This document shows positions 34,605 to 45,773 of a DNA stretch of 64,000 nucleotides, piece after piece (position 1 is the first letter of the stretch; each line of letters opens with the position of its first letter). The position numbers and the translations under genes were made by a program. The DNA comes from Pseudomicrostroma phylloplanum (Eukaryota; Basidiomycota; Exobasidiomycetes; Microstromatales). The notes beneath the pieces are model-generated. The model was not told the DNA's origin. It made no database searches and saw only the letters and a list, made by a program, of their open reading frames with translations. The stretch spans positions 124,001 through 188,000 of the forward strand of contig BCHS01000013.1 of NCBI GenBank assembly GCA_039545275.1. Direction: 5' to 3'.

Positions 34605-35300
34605 TCAGCTTGTGACGATTGGCCTGGCGGCCGAAGCATCTGTATCACTCGCAGGCAAGAAATCCTTTGTTTCGCTGCCCGTCAAAGGTAGCGCTTGATC
34701 CTTTTCCAGCCTCTTCTGTCTGTCGACTGCATTGGACCAGTAGAGCCTCTGCTCACAGTCCTCGACGACCCACTGCAGTCCATCCTGGTATCCCATCTCC
34801 TTGACTGCCGAGCAAGGCAGGATCCTCCCTTCGCCTCCTCCCCTCACCCTCAGGAGCTCCTCCAAACCCAGCGCTGCCCTGATCTCTTCACTGCTCATCG
34901 CGCCGGGAAGGTCCTGTTTGTTGGCGAGTACGAGGAGGGAGCAGGTGGCTAGACGCTCCTCGCGAACCATGAGCTCCCACAGCTCCTCCCTACACTCGGC
35001 CATGCGCGCCCGATCCCCCGAGTCGACGACCCAAACGAGTGCGTCAGTGCGCTCAAAGTAGTTCCTCCAATAAGGCCGCAGCGTGCGCTGCCCGCCGATA
35101 TCCCAGACATTGAGCGTGTAGGGCGGATGGGAGAGGGAGACAATGTCGAAGCCTAGCGTTGGGGAGAGGCGATCCCAGTCTGGCGAGTGCAGGAGACGCT
35201 TTAGGATGGTGGACTTGCCCGAGTTGTCCAGACCGAGGAAGAGGAGACGTAGCTGACGCTCGCGGTGCGCTGATTTGCGAATGATGGTCAGCAGACCCAT
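34605..35300 (-). CDS. ARL2: ADP-ribosylation factor-like GTPase Arl2
   Basis: A single exon of 231 residues. MGLLTIIRK at the start and 'LGLDNSGKST' (P-loop, residues 23-31) begin the domain. 'SPTLGFDIVSL' is switch I, 'WDIGGQRTLRPYWRNYFERTDALVWVVDS' switch II and following, 'ANKQDLPGA' the guanine-specificity motif and 'CSAV' the last one. These match Arl2 (Cin4/Alp41), which works with tubulin cofactors in tubulin folding. The P-loop has Ser and Ser in place of the usual Ala and Thr (SGKS for AGKT). A C-terminal extension of about 35 residues beyond the GTPase fold is unusual for Arl2. The lack of introns is also notable. Confidence 0.9.
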   Translation of the reverse strand: MGLLTIIRKSAHRERQLRLLFLGLDNSGKSTILKRLLHSPDWDRLSPTLGFDIVSLSHPPYTLNVWDIGGQRTLRPYWRNYFERTDALVWVVDSGDRARMAECREELWELMVREERLATCSLLVLANKQDLPGAMSSEEIRAALGLEELLRVRGGGEGRILPCSAVKEMGYQDGLQWVVEDCEQRLYWSNAVDRQKRLEKDQALPLTGSETKDFLPASDTDASAARPIVTS

Positions 35301-35545
35301 GCCGGGCCCAAATAAGAGGTGCGAATAAGGTCAAGGCTGCGTACAAGTAGTGGCAATGGTGATGGAAGCGTGATGGTCATGGTGTCGAATCGTAGCGCTC
35401 TTCTTGCTCGTGAGCGGAGTTGAAAGGTGTTGCTCTCCACAACGCAGCTGCCTTCTTCCCGATGCAGGACCCTACACAGCAGTATCATCTTTCACCTGCT
35501 CCTCCCTCGATTCCATACCTTCTTCTTCCTTGACCTACTCATCCC

Positions 35546-36844
35546 ATGCGTCCCAGCAGAGCGTGCTCCTCACAGTGTGCTGCGAGTGGCAGTAGTCGGA
35601 GCGGTAGTAGCTCTCTGCTCCTACTAGCCTCGGCCACCTCTGGTCCTGGTGCTGCCGCTGCTGCCGCTGCTATCGCTCTCCCGCCTCTCCCACGGCGGCT
35701 TCCTCCCACCTCAAGATCAGAAAGGCACTCGCCATCGGGACGCTGCTTCTCTTCTACCCCTCGGACGCATCTGCCCTCATCCTCATCTGTCGGAGAAGAG
35801 CATCCTGCAGAGCCAAAGGATGTCGCGGCGCAGATCCGCGCTCTCATGCGGCAGTCTGCTCAGCCCGTAGCGATCATTACCGCCTTTCTCCCACCTGCCT
35901 CCTCCTCCAAAGGAGGGAGTTCATCCAGCAGCAGCAACAGTAGCAGCGGAGATGCCAATGGAGCAGAGCAAGGCGACAGAGGAGAATCACTGCTGGTCCA
36001 CGGAGCCACCCTCTCCTCTCTAACGACCGTCTCCCTCGACCCACCACGCGTGGCCTTCTCCCTCAAGCTACCCAGCCGCATGGCCGATGCCCTTCTCCAC
36101 CATCACCATCACTCTCACAGAAGAGGAGGAGGAGCACCGAAGAACGCTTCCAGAAGTACCTCGAGAAAGCTCTCCCCCCGCCCACACTTCATCATCAATC
36201 TCCTCTCCAGCACTCAAGCACGCATAGCCGCCTCCCTTGCCCGGCCAGGCACCGCTCCTCTCGATCCCGCGACGCATCCCACGCTCCTCTGGAGCAGCGC
36301 TAGTCGAGCTGCAGCGGCAGCGGCTGCTGCTACGCAGGGGGAGTTGAGCTCGGCGGAGCCGGTGAAGGGGGAGGATGCGCATCCCCTGCACATGGAGGAT
36401 CTGGTGATGAGTGCTCATGCGTTCTCTTCCGGTAGCAGTAGCAGTAGCAGTAGTCGTACGGACGGCAAGGGAGTAGGGAGTGAGGAGACGCAGGGAGACG
36501 CAGAGGAGTTAGGGGAAGGAGTGCCCCTGTTGCGCGACTCGCTTGGCGCGCTGGCCTGTACGCTCGAGACGAGTCTGGATCTCGGATCAGAGGTGATCAC
36601 TATTGACTCTTCAGCCCATGATGGGGACGCTTCCACTGCGGACAAGACAGGGAGTCAGGTGGACGAAGCAGGGGAGGCGGGCAGCAGGCTCTTCATCGCG
36701 AGAGTAGACGCCGTCGAGGGCGTGGGGCACCTGGCCTCTACTGCGAGTACAGACGGCGCGGGAACGTCGGGCGAGGGCGAGGAGAGCAGGCTGCCGTTGC
36801 TGTATTGGCGGTTAGGCTTTACAACTGTCAAGGACGAGAGCTAG
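35546..36844 (+). CDS. Flavin reductase-like (FMN-binding split barrel) protein, mitochondrial leader
   Basis: A single exon of 432 residues. The N-terminus is Arg/Ser/Ala-rich with 'RCFSSTPRTH', a likely mitochondrial targeting and cleavage region. The split-barrel domain starts at 'IRALMRQSAQPVAIITAFLPP'. It continues through 'VHGATLSSLTTVSLDPPRVAFSLKLPSRMADALL', 'FIINLLSSTQARIAASLARPG', 'LGALACTLETSLDLGSEVITI' and ends with 'FIARVDAVEGV...LYWRLGFTTV'. This is the order of the flavin reductase-like domain seen in NADH:FMN oxidoreductases. Long Ser- and Ala-rich inserts interrupt the domain at residues 120-140 and 250-330. Substrate and partner are unknown. Tail-to-tail with AIP1, 130 bp apart. 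Confidence 0.75.
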   Translation: MRPSRACSSQCAASGSSRSGSSSLLLLASATSGPGAAAAAAAIALPPLPRRLPPTSRSERHSPSGRCFSSTPRTHLPSSSSVGEEHPAEPKDVAAQIRALMRQSAQPVAIITAFLPPASSSKGGSSSSSSNSSSGDANGAEQGDRGESLLVHGATLSSLTTVSLDPPRVAFSLKLPSRMADALLHHHHHSHRRGGGAPKNASRSTSRKLSPRPHFIINLLSSTQARIAASLARPGTAPLDPATHPTLLWSSASRAAAAAAAATQGELSSAEPVKGEDAHPLHMEDLVMSAHAFSSGSSSSSSSRTDGKGVGSEETQGDAEELGEGVPLLRDSLGALACTLETSLDLGSEVITIDSSAHDGDASTADKTGSQVDEAGEAGSRLFIARVDAVEGVGHLASTASTDGAGTSGEGEESRLPLLYWRLGFTTVKDES

Positions 36845-36974
36845 CAGAGGAGCACACGGCTGGACAGAGGAGGACGCTGAATGTCAACGGACAATGTGAT
36901 TATCAAGCAAGAGCGTCCATCCCTTGCCGCATGAGTGATGTTCTAGCGCGGCCACACGCTGTAGATGAAGCAGT

Positions 36975-39118
36975 CTACTTTGGGATCCACTGAGAAGATC
37001 GGACCGCAGAGCACGGCAAGGTCAAATGTCAGCGATGGGTGTCTGCTTTTCTGGGGAGTCCTCTCCCACATCTGGCTATTACTCACTACTTTCAGAGCTC
37101 CATCACTCCCCAAAGTGGCCACCTCGCCACTTCCACTCTCTCCGCTCTCCTCATCCAGCCAGCCAGCCCACCCCACACCGCCCGCATGGGCGTTCCTCTT
37201 CTCAACTTTGCTCATCGGCCTCTCCGTGCTCCACACATACACGCTACAGTCCAAGCCGCCACTGATGGCTTTTTTCCCATCGGCAGAGAATTTCAGTGAC
37301 GTGACGCGGGAGGTGTGGAAGACCCACTGGGAGAACTTGAGGTCAAGAGAGGGGAGGGACACGACGGGAATCTTGCCTGTCGAGTCGGCGCTGGCGAGGT
37401 AGGCCTCGTCGCGCGAGATGGCAAGGGCGGTGACGGCGGAGCGGTTGCGCTCGCTCACTTGTGGAGCCTTGTCGAGGGCTGCCGCCGAGTAAAGGTAGAC
37501 CTTACCTTGCTCGGAGCCGATGGCGAGGTAGTTTGCCGAGGCAAAGAGGGCTGAAGGGGATGGAGTGGGGAGGCTGGAGAGGGGTGTGCTGAAGGAGCTG
37601 GATCCGGCGGCAAGTACTACTACAGAGGTCGATGTGAGGACGTAGACGTCGCCTTTGGGGGACACGCTGAGTCCCTTCGCGGCCGAAGGCAAGGGCAGCG
37701 ATAGCGAGCTGAGGGGAAGGCAAAGGATGCCTGTCGTCAGCACTGTCGCCTTCACAGCCGTCTGTTCACACCGTTATGACCACTCACTCTGTCTTGCCTC
37801 CCACAACCCGCCTCAAAACATCGTCTAGTCCCACGGCATACACTTCCTCGGGCTTCCCTTCGGCCGACTGCAAGAAGGTCACGACAGGCCCTCCGATCTT
37901 GAAGCCTGCGACTGTGCTGACTTGCCAGTCTGCCTCGCCCGCCTTGCTGCGCTTATACCGGTAGACGTTTCCATCCCAAGAAGCGGCCAAAACCTCCTTA
38001 GCGCTGACCCGAACAGCAGTAGTGATGCCCTTGGTAGGGTTCAAGTACCTCCCCTTGGTCGAGCCCGGCTGAGTAACGTCGAAGGTGACAAATTCCCCAA
38101 GAAGATTGAGAGCCACACCAGTCTCGCCGTTCGCGACGACGACTGCCACGAGTTGATCGCCCGCATTGGCATGTCCGGCCTTGAGGTCCCACTCGCCGAT
38201 CTTTTCTCCTGCAGGGACACTCCACAGCTTTGCCACGCCGTCTGCTGCCACGCTAACCAGCTTCGAATCGTCGGATCCCACGAAGGCGACGTCAAAGACG
38301 GTTCCCCCGCCGCCCGCCGAGTCGATTGTGCTGACCACTTCGCCCGAAGAGCCGTCGTAGAGGATCACCTTGGAGTCGGAGGCACATGACGCAAAGTACT
38401 TGCCCGAGGGGGAGTACACCAGGGATTGCAGGAACCGCGTATGCGAAGAGAGGGTCGAGGTGTACTGTCCGAGTAGCAACGCATGTAATGCTGCATCAGT
38501 ACCAGTACTTGCCTCTGTCGTTCGTGTATAATCTCAGCAGTCTCAGATCAGGCTCACCTTGTATGGTACCCCGGCAAAGAGCACGACCTTGGTATCGTCT
38601 CCACCACTGACGGCCTTGAAAGGCCTGGCGGATTTGAGTGCAACACAGCTGACCACTTTCCCATGTCCTCCCAGCTCACCGCAAGAGCTCCCACTATCAA
38701 CCAGAAAGAAAGCTCCAAACTTCTCCCTCCCTTCGCCCACGACAGCGATTCGCTTGCTCTCTCCGTCCCATGCCAGATCTCGCACGACGCCGGAGAAGGG
38801 ACGATACTCGGCCTTTAGGATCTGCTCTGAGCCGAGGATGTCCCAGATGCGGACAAGGCCAGAGGTATCGGCGGATGCGATGTAGGCGCCCGAGGGGGAG
38901 AAGCGGGCGACGCTGACTGGGTGTGGGTGCTGGGAGTAGATGATGGTGGCAGAGGGACTGTTGAGTCCAGGTAGGGAGGTCACGACGACGGATCTGCCGT
39001 TGCAATAGGCCAGACGGTCGCCCTTTGGGGAGAGGGAGATCTTGGCCGCCTGCCCGCGCACAGTGGTCGGATTGGGCGGGATGACTGCGCCAAGGTGGAG
39101 CGTAGGAGGAGCGGTCAT
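36975..39118 (-). CDS. AIP1: WD40 actin-interacting protein 1
   Basis: Four exons (39118-38558, 38464-37788, 37708-37087, 36989-36975) give 624 residues, the usual length of Aip1. Repeated WD-type blades are visible: 'VSVARFSPSGAYIASADTSGLVRIWD', 'VRDLAWDGESKRIAVVGEGRE', 'LQSLVYSPSGKYFASCASDSKVILYDG', 'KLVSVAADGVAKLWSV', 'VTSLKFSADGKKAISGGLDCSVYVWS'. Two seven-bladed propellers fold around such repeats. The protein enhances cofilin-driven actin filament disassembly in cortical patches. The last exon is only 15 bases: splicing it gives a C-terminus 'GALKVWIPK', closing the last blade; without it the frame reads into unrelated sequence. Homologues end in a comparable way, so the micro-exon is well supported. 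Confidence 0.88.
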
Positions 39119-39472
39119 GGTATCGATGGAGATGAAGGTGGTGGTGGGAGTTGTGGGGAGGTAGGGAAGGCTGTGGATAGTCTATATGCTATTGTCTGTC
39201 CACCAGGGTGTGTTGCTGTGCTGCCACTTGTTCCTGTGCACGGCGCGCCTCCAGCAACGGAAAGGGACACAGGGCGCATCAGCACAAGCTCCACTTGTCG
39301 CATACGCACGACGCTGAGGGGACCAGGCACTCAGAGGTGTACGAAGGCCTTGGGCAGTCGCATCGCTCAAGGAGACCATGACCCAGCTCACTCCTGTAAC
39401 TTTCAGCGCTGATGCAATAGCATTGTCTCATATCATGTAACGCATACAGTTCCTCGCCATGAGCTACTCTTC
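39119..39472. other. Intergenic region, AIP1 promoter / MMT 3' flank
   Basis: A 354 bp region with the AIP1 5' flank on the left and the transporter 3' flank on the right. No further gene recognised. Confidence 0.45.
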
Positions 39473-41376
39473 TCATGCCGGAGCAAAGTGCACCCGCACC
39501 TCCTTGACACCCTTGTGAGCTTCGATCAATGCCTCCCGCACCCTATCCTCCACCAATCGAGCCTCATCTAGAGTAGTTCGACCACTCATCACCAGCGTCA
39601 CATCGACAAAAGTACTGACACCGCTCTTGACCGCTCTCAAATCGCGCCACTCGACCAGACCGAGCTTCTCGTCGCCCTGCAGGGTACTCATGGCCGACTC
39701 GAAGCCCTCTAGGACGTCCAAGTCCACTCCCCTGTCTGACAGCTCCGACAGAGCGGACCAAAGAAGATCGAAACCTTGCTTGCCGATGAGGGCGGCTACC
39801 AGTAGACCGCCTAGGGGATCCAGAATGGGGAAGCCCAGCCACGAACCGCCGATCGCGAGGAAAGTTACGCCAGACGAGAGGGAGTCGGAGCGGTGGTGAA
39901 TGGCATTGGCCTCGAGCACACTGCTATTCTCCTCCTTTGCAATCTTGAGCGTGGCGCGGTAGAGCCACTCCTTGACTAGCACGCTGGCCAGGGCAAACCA
40001 CATTGCGTTTGGATCCAGGAGTCCCGCCGTTCCCTCGGCCGTGTGTGCCACTTCGGCTCCATGGCTGTGTCCACCCCACTGGGCAAGGGCGCCAGACCAG
40101 CTACCCAAAGTCTTGATCCAGACAGGAGCAGTCTCCAACATGGGACCCAGAGCTTCCAACAGGAGTCCCCAAGAGTGCAGTCCAATTCCTGCCGCACCAC
40201 CGACTAACACAACAGAGACACCCAGCCCGCCCATCGTCTCGTACTTTCCATAGCCAAGAGGATGGGTACGAGAGGGAGGCTTCTGGGACATCTTCCAGCA
40301 GAACAGCGTCACCATGTCTGAGAACATGTCCGACAGCGAGTGAGCTGCATCAGCGACGAGAGACGCCGAATTGAGGAAGACGCCTGCCACGCCCTTTGAG
40401 ATGCAGAGGACAATGTTAGAGAAGAGGCCCAGGAGTGTGATGTTGCTTCCTCGGTCACCTGTGGAGCGAGGCAAGGGTAATCAGTAGTCTGGCCGGTACA
40501 CTGTGCTGCCATTGTACTCTTTGCAGGTCTCGCTGACTCACCTTTGCCTTTCAGAGCTGCGATGAGCCGATCAGCCTCTTCGGGGCTTCCATGGTCGTGC
40601 GAATGAGAATGCGAGTGACCAAAGAGGCCGTGAGAGTGACCTTGCCCATGCTCGTGCTCGTGCGGCTTCTCTGGCGCATGCGTTGTGTTTACCCTCTGTC
40701 TGATATCTGAAGCTCCAGCCGCATTGGCCGGCAGAGCAGTCGATTGCTGCGTCATATTGTTCTGTTGCGAAGAAGGAACCACAGGCAATTGTTCGTCGTG
40801 TCTGATCTGATGCACACCGATGTCCGTTTGCTGACTACCAGGAAGACTTCCTTGCCGCTGCTGTCTCAGAGCCTCGTTGTTGCTCTGTTTTGTAGCCTGC
40901 CAAGTCAAGGGGTTCTGCTGAGCCGCCCAACCGATGGGTGAATCAAAGTCGACTTCTGCTAGGGAGCTCCTGAATTGGAAGAAGGGCAGGACAGGGATAC
41001 GTGATCCTCTACGTCTCGCAGCAGCGGCTCGGTGTTTTGCTATGAGGGCCGAGGCTCCGAGGGGTGAAGGAGGAGTGTAATAGTGTGGAGCCGGATAGTA
41101 ATCAGGGGGCAGGAGGGTCTTGGGATTGGGACGCGGAGGGTACCTGATCAGGCGGGGAGGTCCCGTGGAGGGAGGAGGCTCGGCTGCGTGGAGTCTATCC
41201 TGCGATGCAATCGGCGAAGATGACGGTGACGGTGTCGGTGGCTTCTTGGATGTCGATGCTAAGCGACGAGAGACGAGCGAGATGGGGACGCTCTGTGGTC
41301 GTGTAAAGGTCGAGGTAGAGGCCTGTGTTGGAGTCTGTACTCCTCGAAGGCAGACCGAGATTCCTCGCCGCGGCAT
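39473..41376 (-). CDS. Mitochondrial cation diffusion facilitator, Mmt1/Mmt2-like
   Basis: Two exons (41376-40542, 40458-39473) give 606 residues. The N-terminus (MPRRGISVCLRG..., then 'SLVSRRLASTSKKP') looks like a mitochondrial presequence. A His-rich stretch 'HGQGHSHGLFGHSHSHSHDHG' precedes TM1. The CDF core has 'GVFLNSASLVADAAHSLSDMFSDMVTL' and 'HHRSDSLSSGVTFLAIG', giving the two H/D metal-binding pairs on TM2 and TM5. The C-terminal cytoplasmic-type domain ends 'VKEVRVHFAPA'. Fungal Mmt proteins move iron across the inner membrane, so iron export or distribution is likely; zinc or another metal is possible. An upstream in-frame ATG at 41649 exists but would push the presequence inward. 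Confidence 0.83.
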
Positions 41377-41728
41377 CAAAGTACCTCTCGACCCAGTCTC
41401 AAAGACGGAGCGGACCGGCGGCGGCGGCGGAATGAGATTGAGGTGACGATGCACGAAGCACTGCTTTGTCGTGAGCTGAGGCAAGGCACGGAGATACGAG
41501 GTAAAGACGAAGAAGGGCACAAAGGGGGCGGAGGAACAAGATGGCTTCCAGCGGTGGACCGGAATCTCTCCTGTGCGCCTCTGCTGCAACCAACACGTTG
41601 CACGCGGCGCCAAAATTGACGCGGGGCAGGCGGGCAAGAGGCGGGGCAAACCTCTAGGCTGGACGATGAGGAGTCAATTGAACATGATGGTGGCTATAGT
41701 ACATGTGACACTGCGGGGCGGACCGATC
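41377..41728. other. Intergenic region, MMT promoter / ITT1 3' flank
   Basis: A 352 bp region with the CDF gene promoter. GCGGGG-type sequences occur near 41619 and 41640. No gene recognised. Confidence 0.4.
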
Positions 41729-43330
41729 TCAATCTTCACCATAGGCTGCTTGAATTGCTGCGAGGGCGACCATGTGCTGTTCTGCCTCCCTCCTCATCTC
41801 CTCCGTCTCGAGGACTCCTTCCTCCCCGTCTGCGTTCTCTCCTTCGGGCGGCCGCGCGAGAATGCCGTCGAACAGGCGATTGAAGCATGGCGAGCCAGGC
41901 GTGTTGAAGTGCTGGTACGGATGCGCAGCATTCAGTCTACTTCCACAAAGGTAGCAGAAGTGCGACTGACAGTGCTGGCAAGTCATGTGGTTGCAGCCGA
42001 GTGACTTTTCGATGCGAGAGGAACAGTGTGGACATGCTTGCGTCTTGCCCTTGAGCCACTCCTGATTCGCCTTCTCCTCCTCGTATTGAGCTTTCAGTCG
42101 CAAGAGATTCTTTCGACCATACCTTGCTTCCAGAGCCCTGCGCACCTCTGGCGTTGCGGCGGCGTATTTGTCCAGAAGTGAACTCGTAGAAGGAAGAGAG
42201 CAAGGGGATGGCGCATGCCAAGTCTTGCGGCACCATACACAAAACGAGTACGAGCAGGCACGGCATTGCCGAAATGCCTCCCATCGCGAACTGTTGTCGT
42301 TGCTTACGTCTTTCGGCGTCAGCGTTTGACAGTCCGGGCGAGGACAGGGGACAGCGGTAGGGTCGGCCTCGGCTGCCTCCTTCTCTTGAAGAAAGTGAAA
42401 ACGATTGAGAAGGCTTGGGGAGTCCTTCAGAAATTCAGAGAGCTCGGAAACACCAATTGAGCCGGCTTTAGTGACTTTGGGATCAGTTGGCCCACCCTCG
42501 CTGCTATTTCCCTGATTAGACCGAGCCTTTGATGAGACGCACGAAGCATCCGGACAGGAGAGAGCCAGCCTCAGCGAGCCTTCGGTCAGATGCAAGGTCA
42601 GGTAGTCGAGCAGGCACTCTCTACAGAAGACGTGTCCACAAGCCTCTATCCTGGTACACGCCTCGCCCTTCTTGGCTTCCAAGCAGATCGAACATAGGAA
42701 GCGTTCTTTGCCAAAGGCAGACTGGCAAGCTAGGCGATCGTAGGCTGATAGGGTGTCCCGGAGACGCCGAGCAGGAGGGGAACCACTCTTCGTAGAAGCG
42801 GCCGTTATGGCTGGACCTTGGAGATGCAGACTCTTGGGAGCATTGGGGTTCAAGAAGGGGGACTGCGACCGAGAGCGCAAAGTCTCATCTGCCCACCCTT
42901 CTCGAGCCCATTCACCATACGTCCATAGTATTTCTCCCTGCACCTCTTGCCACTGCTCGAGCAGCCTTTGCCCAACCCACTGCGCCTGAGAAGAGTGAGC
43001 ATCTGGAATCCATGGCGTGGCTATGCGGACAATGTGCGGTGGCTCTTGAAGGGGGTATAGAGGAGGTAGAGAGACCGTGAGGGCCAGTGGCGGTAAGTGA
43101 AGCAGACGTAGTGGTGATCCTGCCGCCTCTGGCTCTCCCTCGACTTGCGTGTACACATCAGTCTCCTTATGAAGGGACACAGGAACATTGAGAGTGACCT
43201 CTGTCTGCCGTTCGCCACTCTTGCGAACGATCCTCAGCTGCTCAGGAGGGTAGATTGCCTCGAGCGCCACCAGCTCGTCGTCCTGCAGGTCTGCGCACTC
43301 TTGCCGCATCGCTACCGCCTCGTCTTCCAT
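41729..43330 (-). CDS. ITT1: RBR-type E3 ubiquitin ligase, RNF14/Itt1-like
   Basis: A single exon of 533 residues. An RWD domain comes first ('LQDDELVALEAIYPPEQLRI'). RING1 lies at about residues 215-270 (CSICLEAKKGEACTRIEACGHVFCRECLLDYL), followed by an IBR with 'FRQCRACSYSFCVWCRKTWH'. RING2 reads 'CPHCSSRIEKSLGCNHMTCQHCQSHFCYLCGSRL' near residue 440; its 'GCNHMTC' cysteine is the expected thioester site. RWD plus RBR is the RNF14/Itt1 arrangement. Yeast Itt1 affects translation termination and RNF14 acts on stalled ribosomes, so a role in translation quality control is likely. Cys and His spacing looks complete. Confidence 0.88.
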   Translation of the reverse strand: MEDEAVAMRQECADLQDDELVALEAIYPPEQLRIVRKSGERQTEVTLNVPVSLHKETDVYTQVEGEPEAAGSPLRLLHLPPLALTVSLPPLYPLQEPPHIVRIATPWIPDAHSSQAQWVGQRLLEQWQEVQGEILWTYGEWAREGWADETLRSRSQSPFLNPNAPKSLHLQGPAITAASTKSGSPPARRLRDTLSAYDRLACQSAFGKERFLCSICLEAKKGEACTRIEACGHVFCRECLLDYLTLHLTEGSLRLALSCPDASCVSSKARSNQGNSSEGGPTDPKVTKAGSIGVSELSEFLKDSPSLLNRFHFLQEKEAAEADPTAVPCPRPDCQTLTPKDVSNDNSSRWEAFRQCRACSYSFCVWCRKTWHAPSPCSLPSTSSLLDKYAAATPEVRRALEARYGRKNLLRLKAQYEEEKANQEWLKGKTQACPHCSSRIEKSLGCNHMTCQHCQSHFCYLCGSRLNAAHPYQHFNTPGSPCFNRLFDGILARPPEGENADGEEGVLETEEMRREAEQHMVALAAIQAAYGED

Positions 43331-43615
43331 GGTGTGTGCAGCGGAGCCGATGCCGAGAGGATCATAAGGTGACGAGGAGGATGAAAGAGTACTCAGTGTT
43401 GCTGTTCGTGAAATGAGAGGGGTGTACCGCTATTGGAAACGGAAGGGAGAGCAAGCGAGGTGTTCGGTCTGACCTGAGAAGTTCCCGCTCCACCTGCAGC
43501 CGCCCCGCGTACGGCTCGGCTCGGACTTAACAGCCAACACCAGCCAAGACAGTAATAAATCGACATTCCTTGAGAAGACCGTGACGAAGATGGGCGGCGA
43601 CACTCTCGCTCGACT
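43331..43615. other. Short intergenic region
   Basis: A 285 bp stretch carrying the ITT1 promoter and the CoA-transferase 3' flank; nothing else seen. Confidence 0.4.
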
Positions 43616-45092
43616 TTACAGTTTACTTCTTGGCTCTTCGCTCTCTACGTCGAGCCCATCACCGCTGACCGCTTTGCTGCGCGCCAGCGCCATCATATCG
43701 TCATCCCCAAGGCCTACCCACTCCCTGAGCACCTCCCTCGTGTGCTCTCCGCAAGACAGCAGTGCTTCGTACGCTCCTTCCTCCTCTCCCGCTTGGGGAC
43801 TTCCAGCTGCCACCTTTGCCGGCGTCCGTGTCAACCTCGGCGCTGGAGAGGGCACCACAGTCTCTCCGTCATCGACCAGGTCCCGCGATAGGCCGGGCGT
43901 GATCCCGGAGATAGCAGCTTCGTCGCGGGCGAGCACAGGCACGCAGCAGGCGTCTGTGTTGAGGAAGATCTTCTCCCACTCTGAGCGAGACTTCGATAGG
44001 AAGGCGTCCGTAAGATACTGGGTCAGAGCAGGCCATTCGTCCTTCTTGTGCTGGTCGGCTGGGGAAGGGTGAGATAGCGAGGAGGAGGGAAGAGAGCTCT
44101 TGAGGAGTGACAGGAGTTCAGAGTAGAATTGTGGCTCAATTGCGCCCCTGTAGACATTCGAACGACAAGGCTCTGCGGTCAGCGAACAGACGCTCGGCGG
44201 GTCGGCTGACCTAGCCGTCAGACTCACACACTCATCCAACCGCCATCTTTACAGCGATAGACGTCGTACCAAGGCGCTCCACCGTCGAGCATGCCCGTTC
44301 CTCTTTCCTCGTCTGTCCCGTTGTTGACCACCTTGCCCCATTGAGGGTGTTCCAGATACGATGTAAGCAGGAGGAAGCTAGCTACGTATCTTGCTCCTGT
44401 GACCATGTCGGCCTCGACGACCTGACCCTTGCCAGAATTCGACCTTTCGAGTAATGCGAGGAGGATACCGAGGAGGCAGATGAGAGAGCCACCGGCAAAG
44501 TCGCCGAGGAGATTGATCGGAGGCTGAGGAGCGCCGCCGCGAGGGCCTAGCATGGAGAGGAGACCAGAGAGAGCAATGTAGTTGATGTCATGGCCGGCCA
44601 TGTTTGCATAGGGACCTGTGAAAATGGAGTAGGCGATACAACGTCAGTCTCTACGATCTAGTGCGCCTCGTCTTGTACTGTCACATCCGGCGCACCTGTC
44701 CGCTGGAAGCCTGTCAATCTTGCATAGACCAGCCTAGCATTGCCCTCAATCCCCTCCTGCTTCCAGCCACGCTCCACCTCAGCCGGACCCAGTCCCAGCC
44801 TCTCCAACACGTTGGGTCTGAATGGGTCAATCAGCACGTCCGCCCTCGCAACCAACTTCCTGAGGGTCCTCAGCCCCTCTCCAGTCTTGGGATCCACGGC
44901 AATGCTGCGTTTTCCCCTGCAGAGCCCATCGGCATTCAGAGCCGCGCCGACCTTGTCGATGCGAATCACGTCGGCTCCAAAGTCGGCCAGGACCAGGCCG
45001 ACCATGGGACCGGGAGCTAGACCGGCGAATTCGACGACCTTGAGACCAGCGAGGGGGAGGCTGGAGGAGGAAGAGGAGGAGGAAGAAGCCAT
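43616..45092 (-). CDS. CaiB/BaiF CoA transferase or alpha-methylacyl-CoA racemase, peroxisomal
   Basis: Three exons (45092-44696, 44615-44228, 44147-43616) give 438 residues. It opens with a Ser run, then 'LPLAGLKVVEFAGLAPGPMVGLVLADFGADVIRID' and 'KRSIAVDPKTGEGLRTLRKLVARADVLIDPFRPNVLERLGL'. The splices rebuild '[31 protein letters not shown]' and 'DGGWMSVGAIEPQFYSELL'. 'GHDINY' carries the catalytic Asp/His pair of alpha-methylacyl-CoA racemase. The C-terminus is SKL, a canonical PTS1 signal for peroxisomes. Racemisation of 2-methylacyl-CoA for beta-oxidation is likely. The first donor is GTGCGC rather than GTGAGT, a weak but acceptable splice site. Confidence 0.85.
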
Positions 45093-45773
45093 GATGCTTT
45101 CGGAAGCAGCAGCGCTTGTACGCTAGCAGATAGAAACAACCCTAGATGAAGCAGAGACGATCAATGGCGAGAACGAAGAGACCTAGAATGCCCCCGGAGC
45201 CAGCTCTTCATAGCACCCTAGCAAAGGAGCTCTGGAAGCATGGGTGCTGCCCCCCGCACGCTTCCTCGCTTGTTCGTGGTGGTCCTCTTTCCGCACCCAT
45301 CCCCGGCTCGGCACCCTGACTTCTGGCCTCGAAGCCGAGAACCCGAGATCCGGTCCTCCACTGCACGCAGCCAGCCAGCCACGCCCGGCGTTGTCTCTTC
45401 AAAGCCTACTCGGGCTCTCTGGCCGCTGGTGCTCCCAATAGTCCAGCTATCAGGTAGGAAGATCACGCGAGGCAAAGCGCACAGCTAATATGAGAAGATG
45501 GCGTTGTTAAGGTGACGATAAAGTTGACAAGCGTTGGGGGCTTCAAAAAAGGATATGTGCTCGCGATCAAAGGTGCGGAGTCAATGGAAGTCGAAAGAGG
45601 GTATAGCCTCAAAGGCTCGGACGCAGTGTGGCGTCTATGAGATGTGACAAGCCTAGAGGTGGCGGTGGTGGTGGTGAGGGGAAGGGAAAGAAAGTCGCTT
45701 GCTGGTATAGATCTTCAGCTGCGAAGAGTGGATATCTTTTGGCTCAGCCGGGCAGAGCGCACCGAATGACCTT
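45093..45773. other. Intergenic region, CoA-transferase promoter / chitin deacetylase 3' flank
   Basis: A 681 bp stretch. Its short ORFs are GC-rich random frames with no family likeness. No repeat or RNA gene recognised. Confidence 0.45.
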
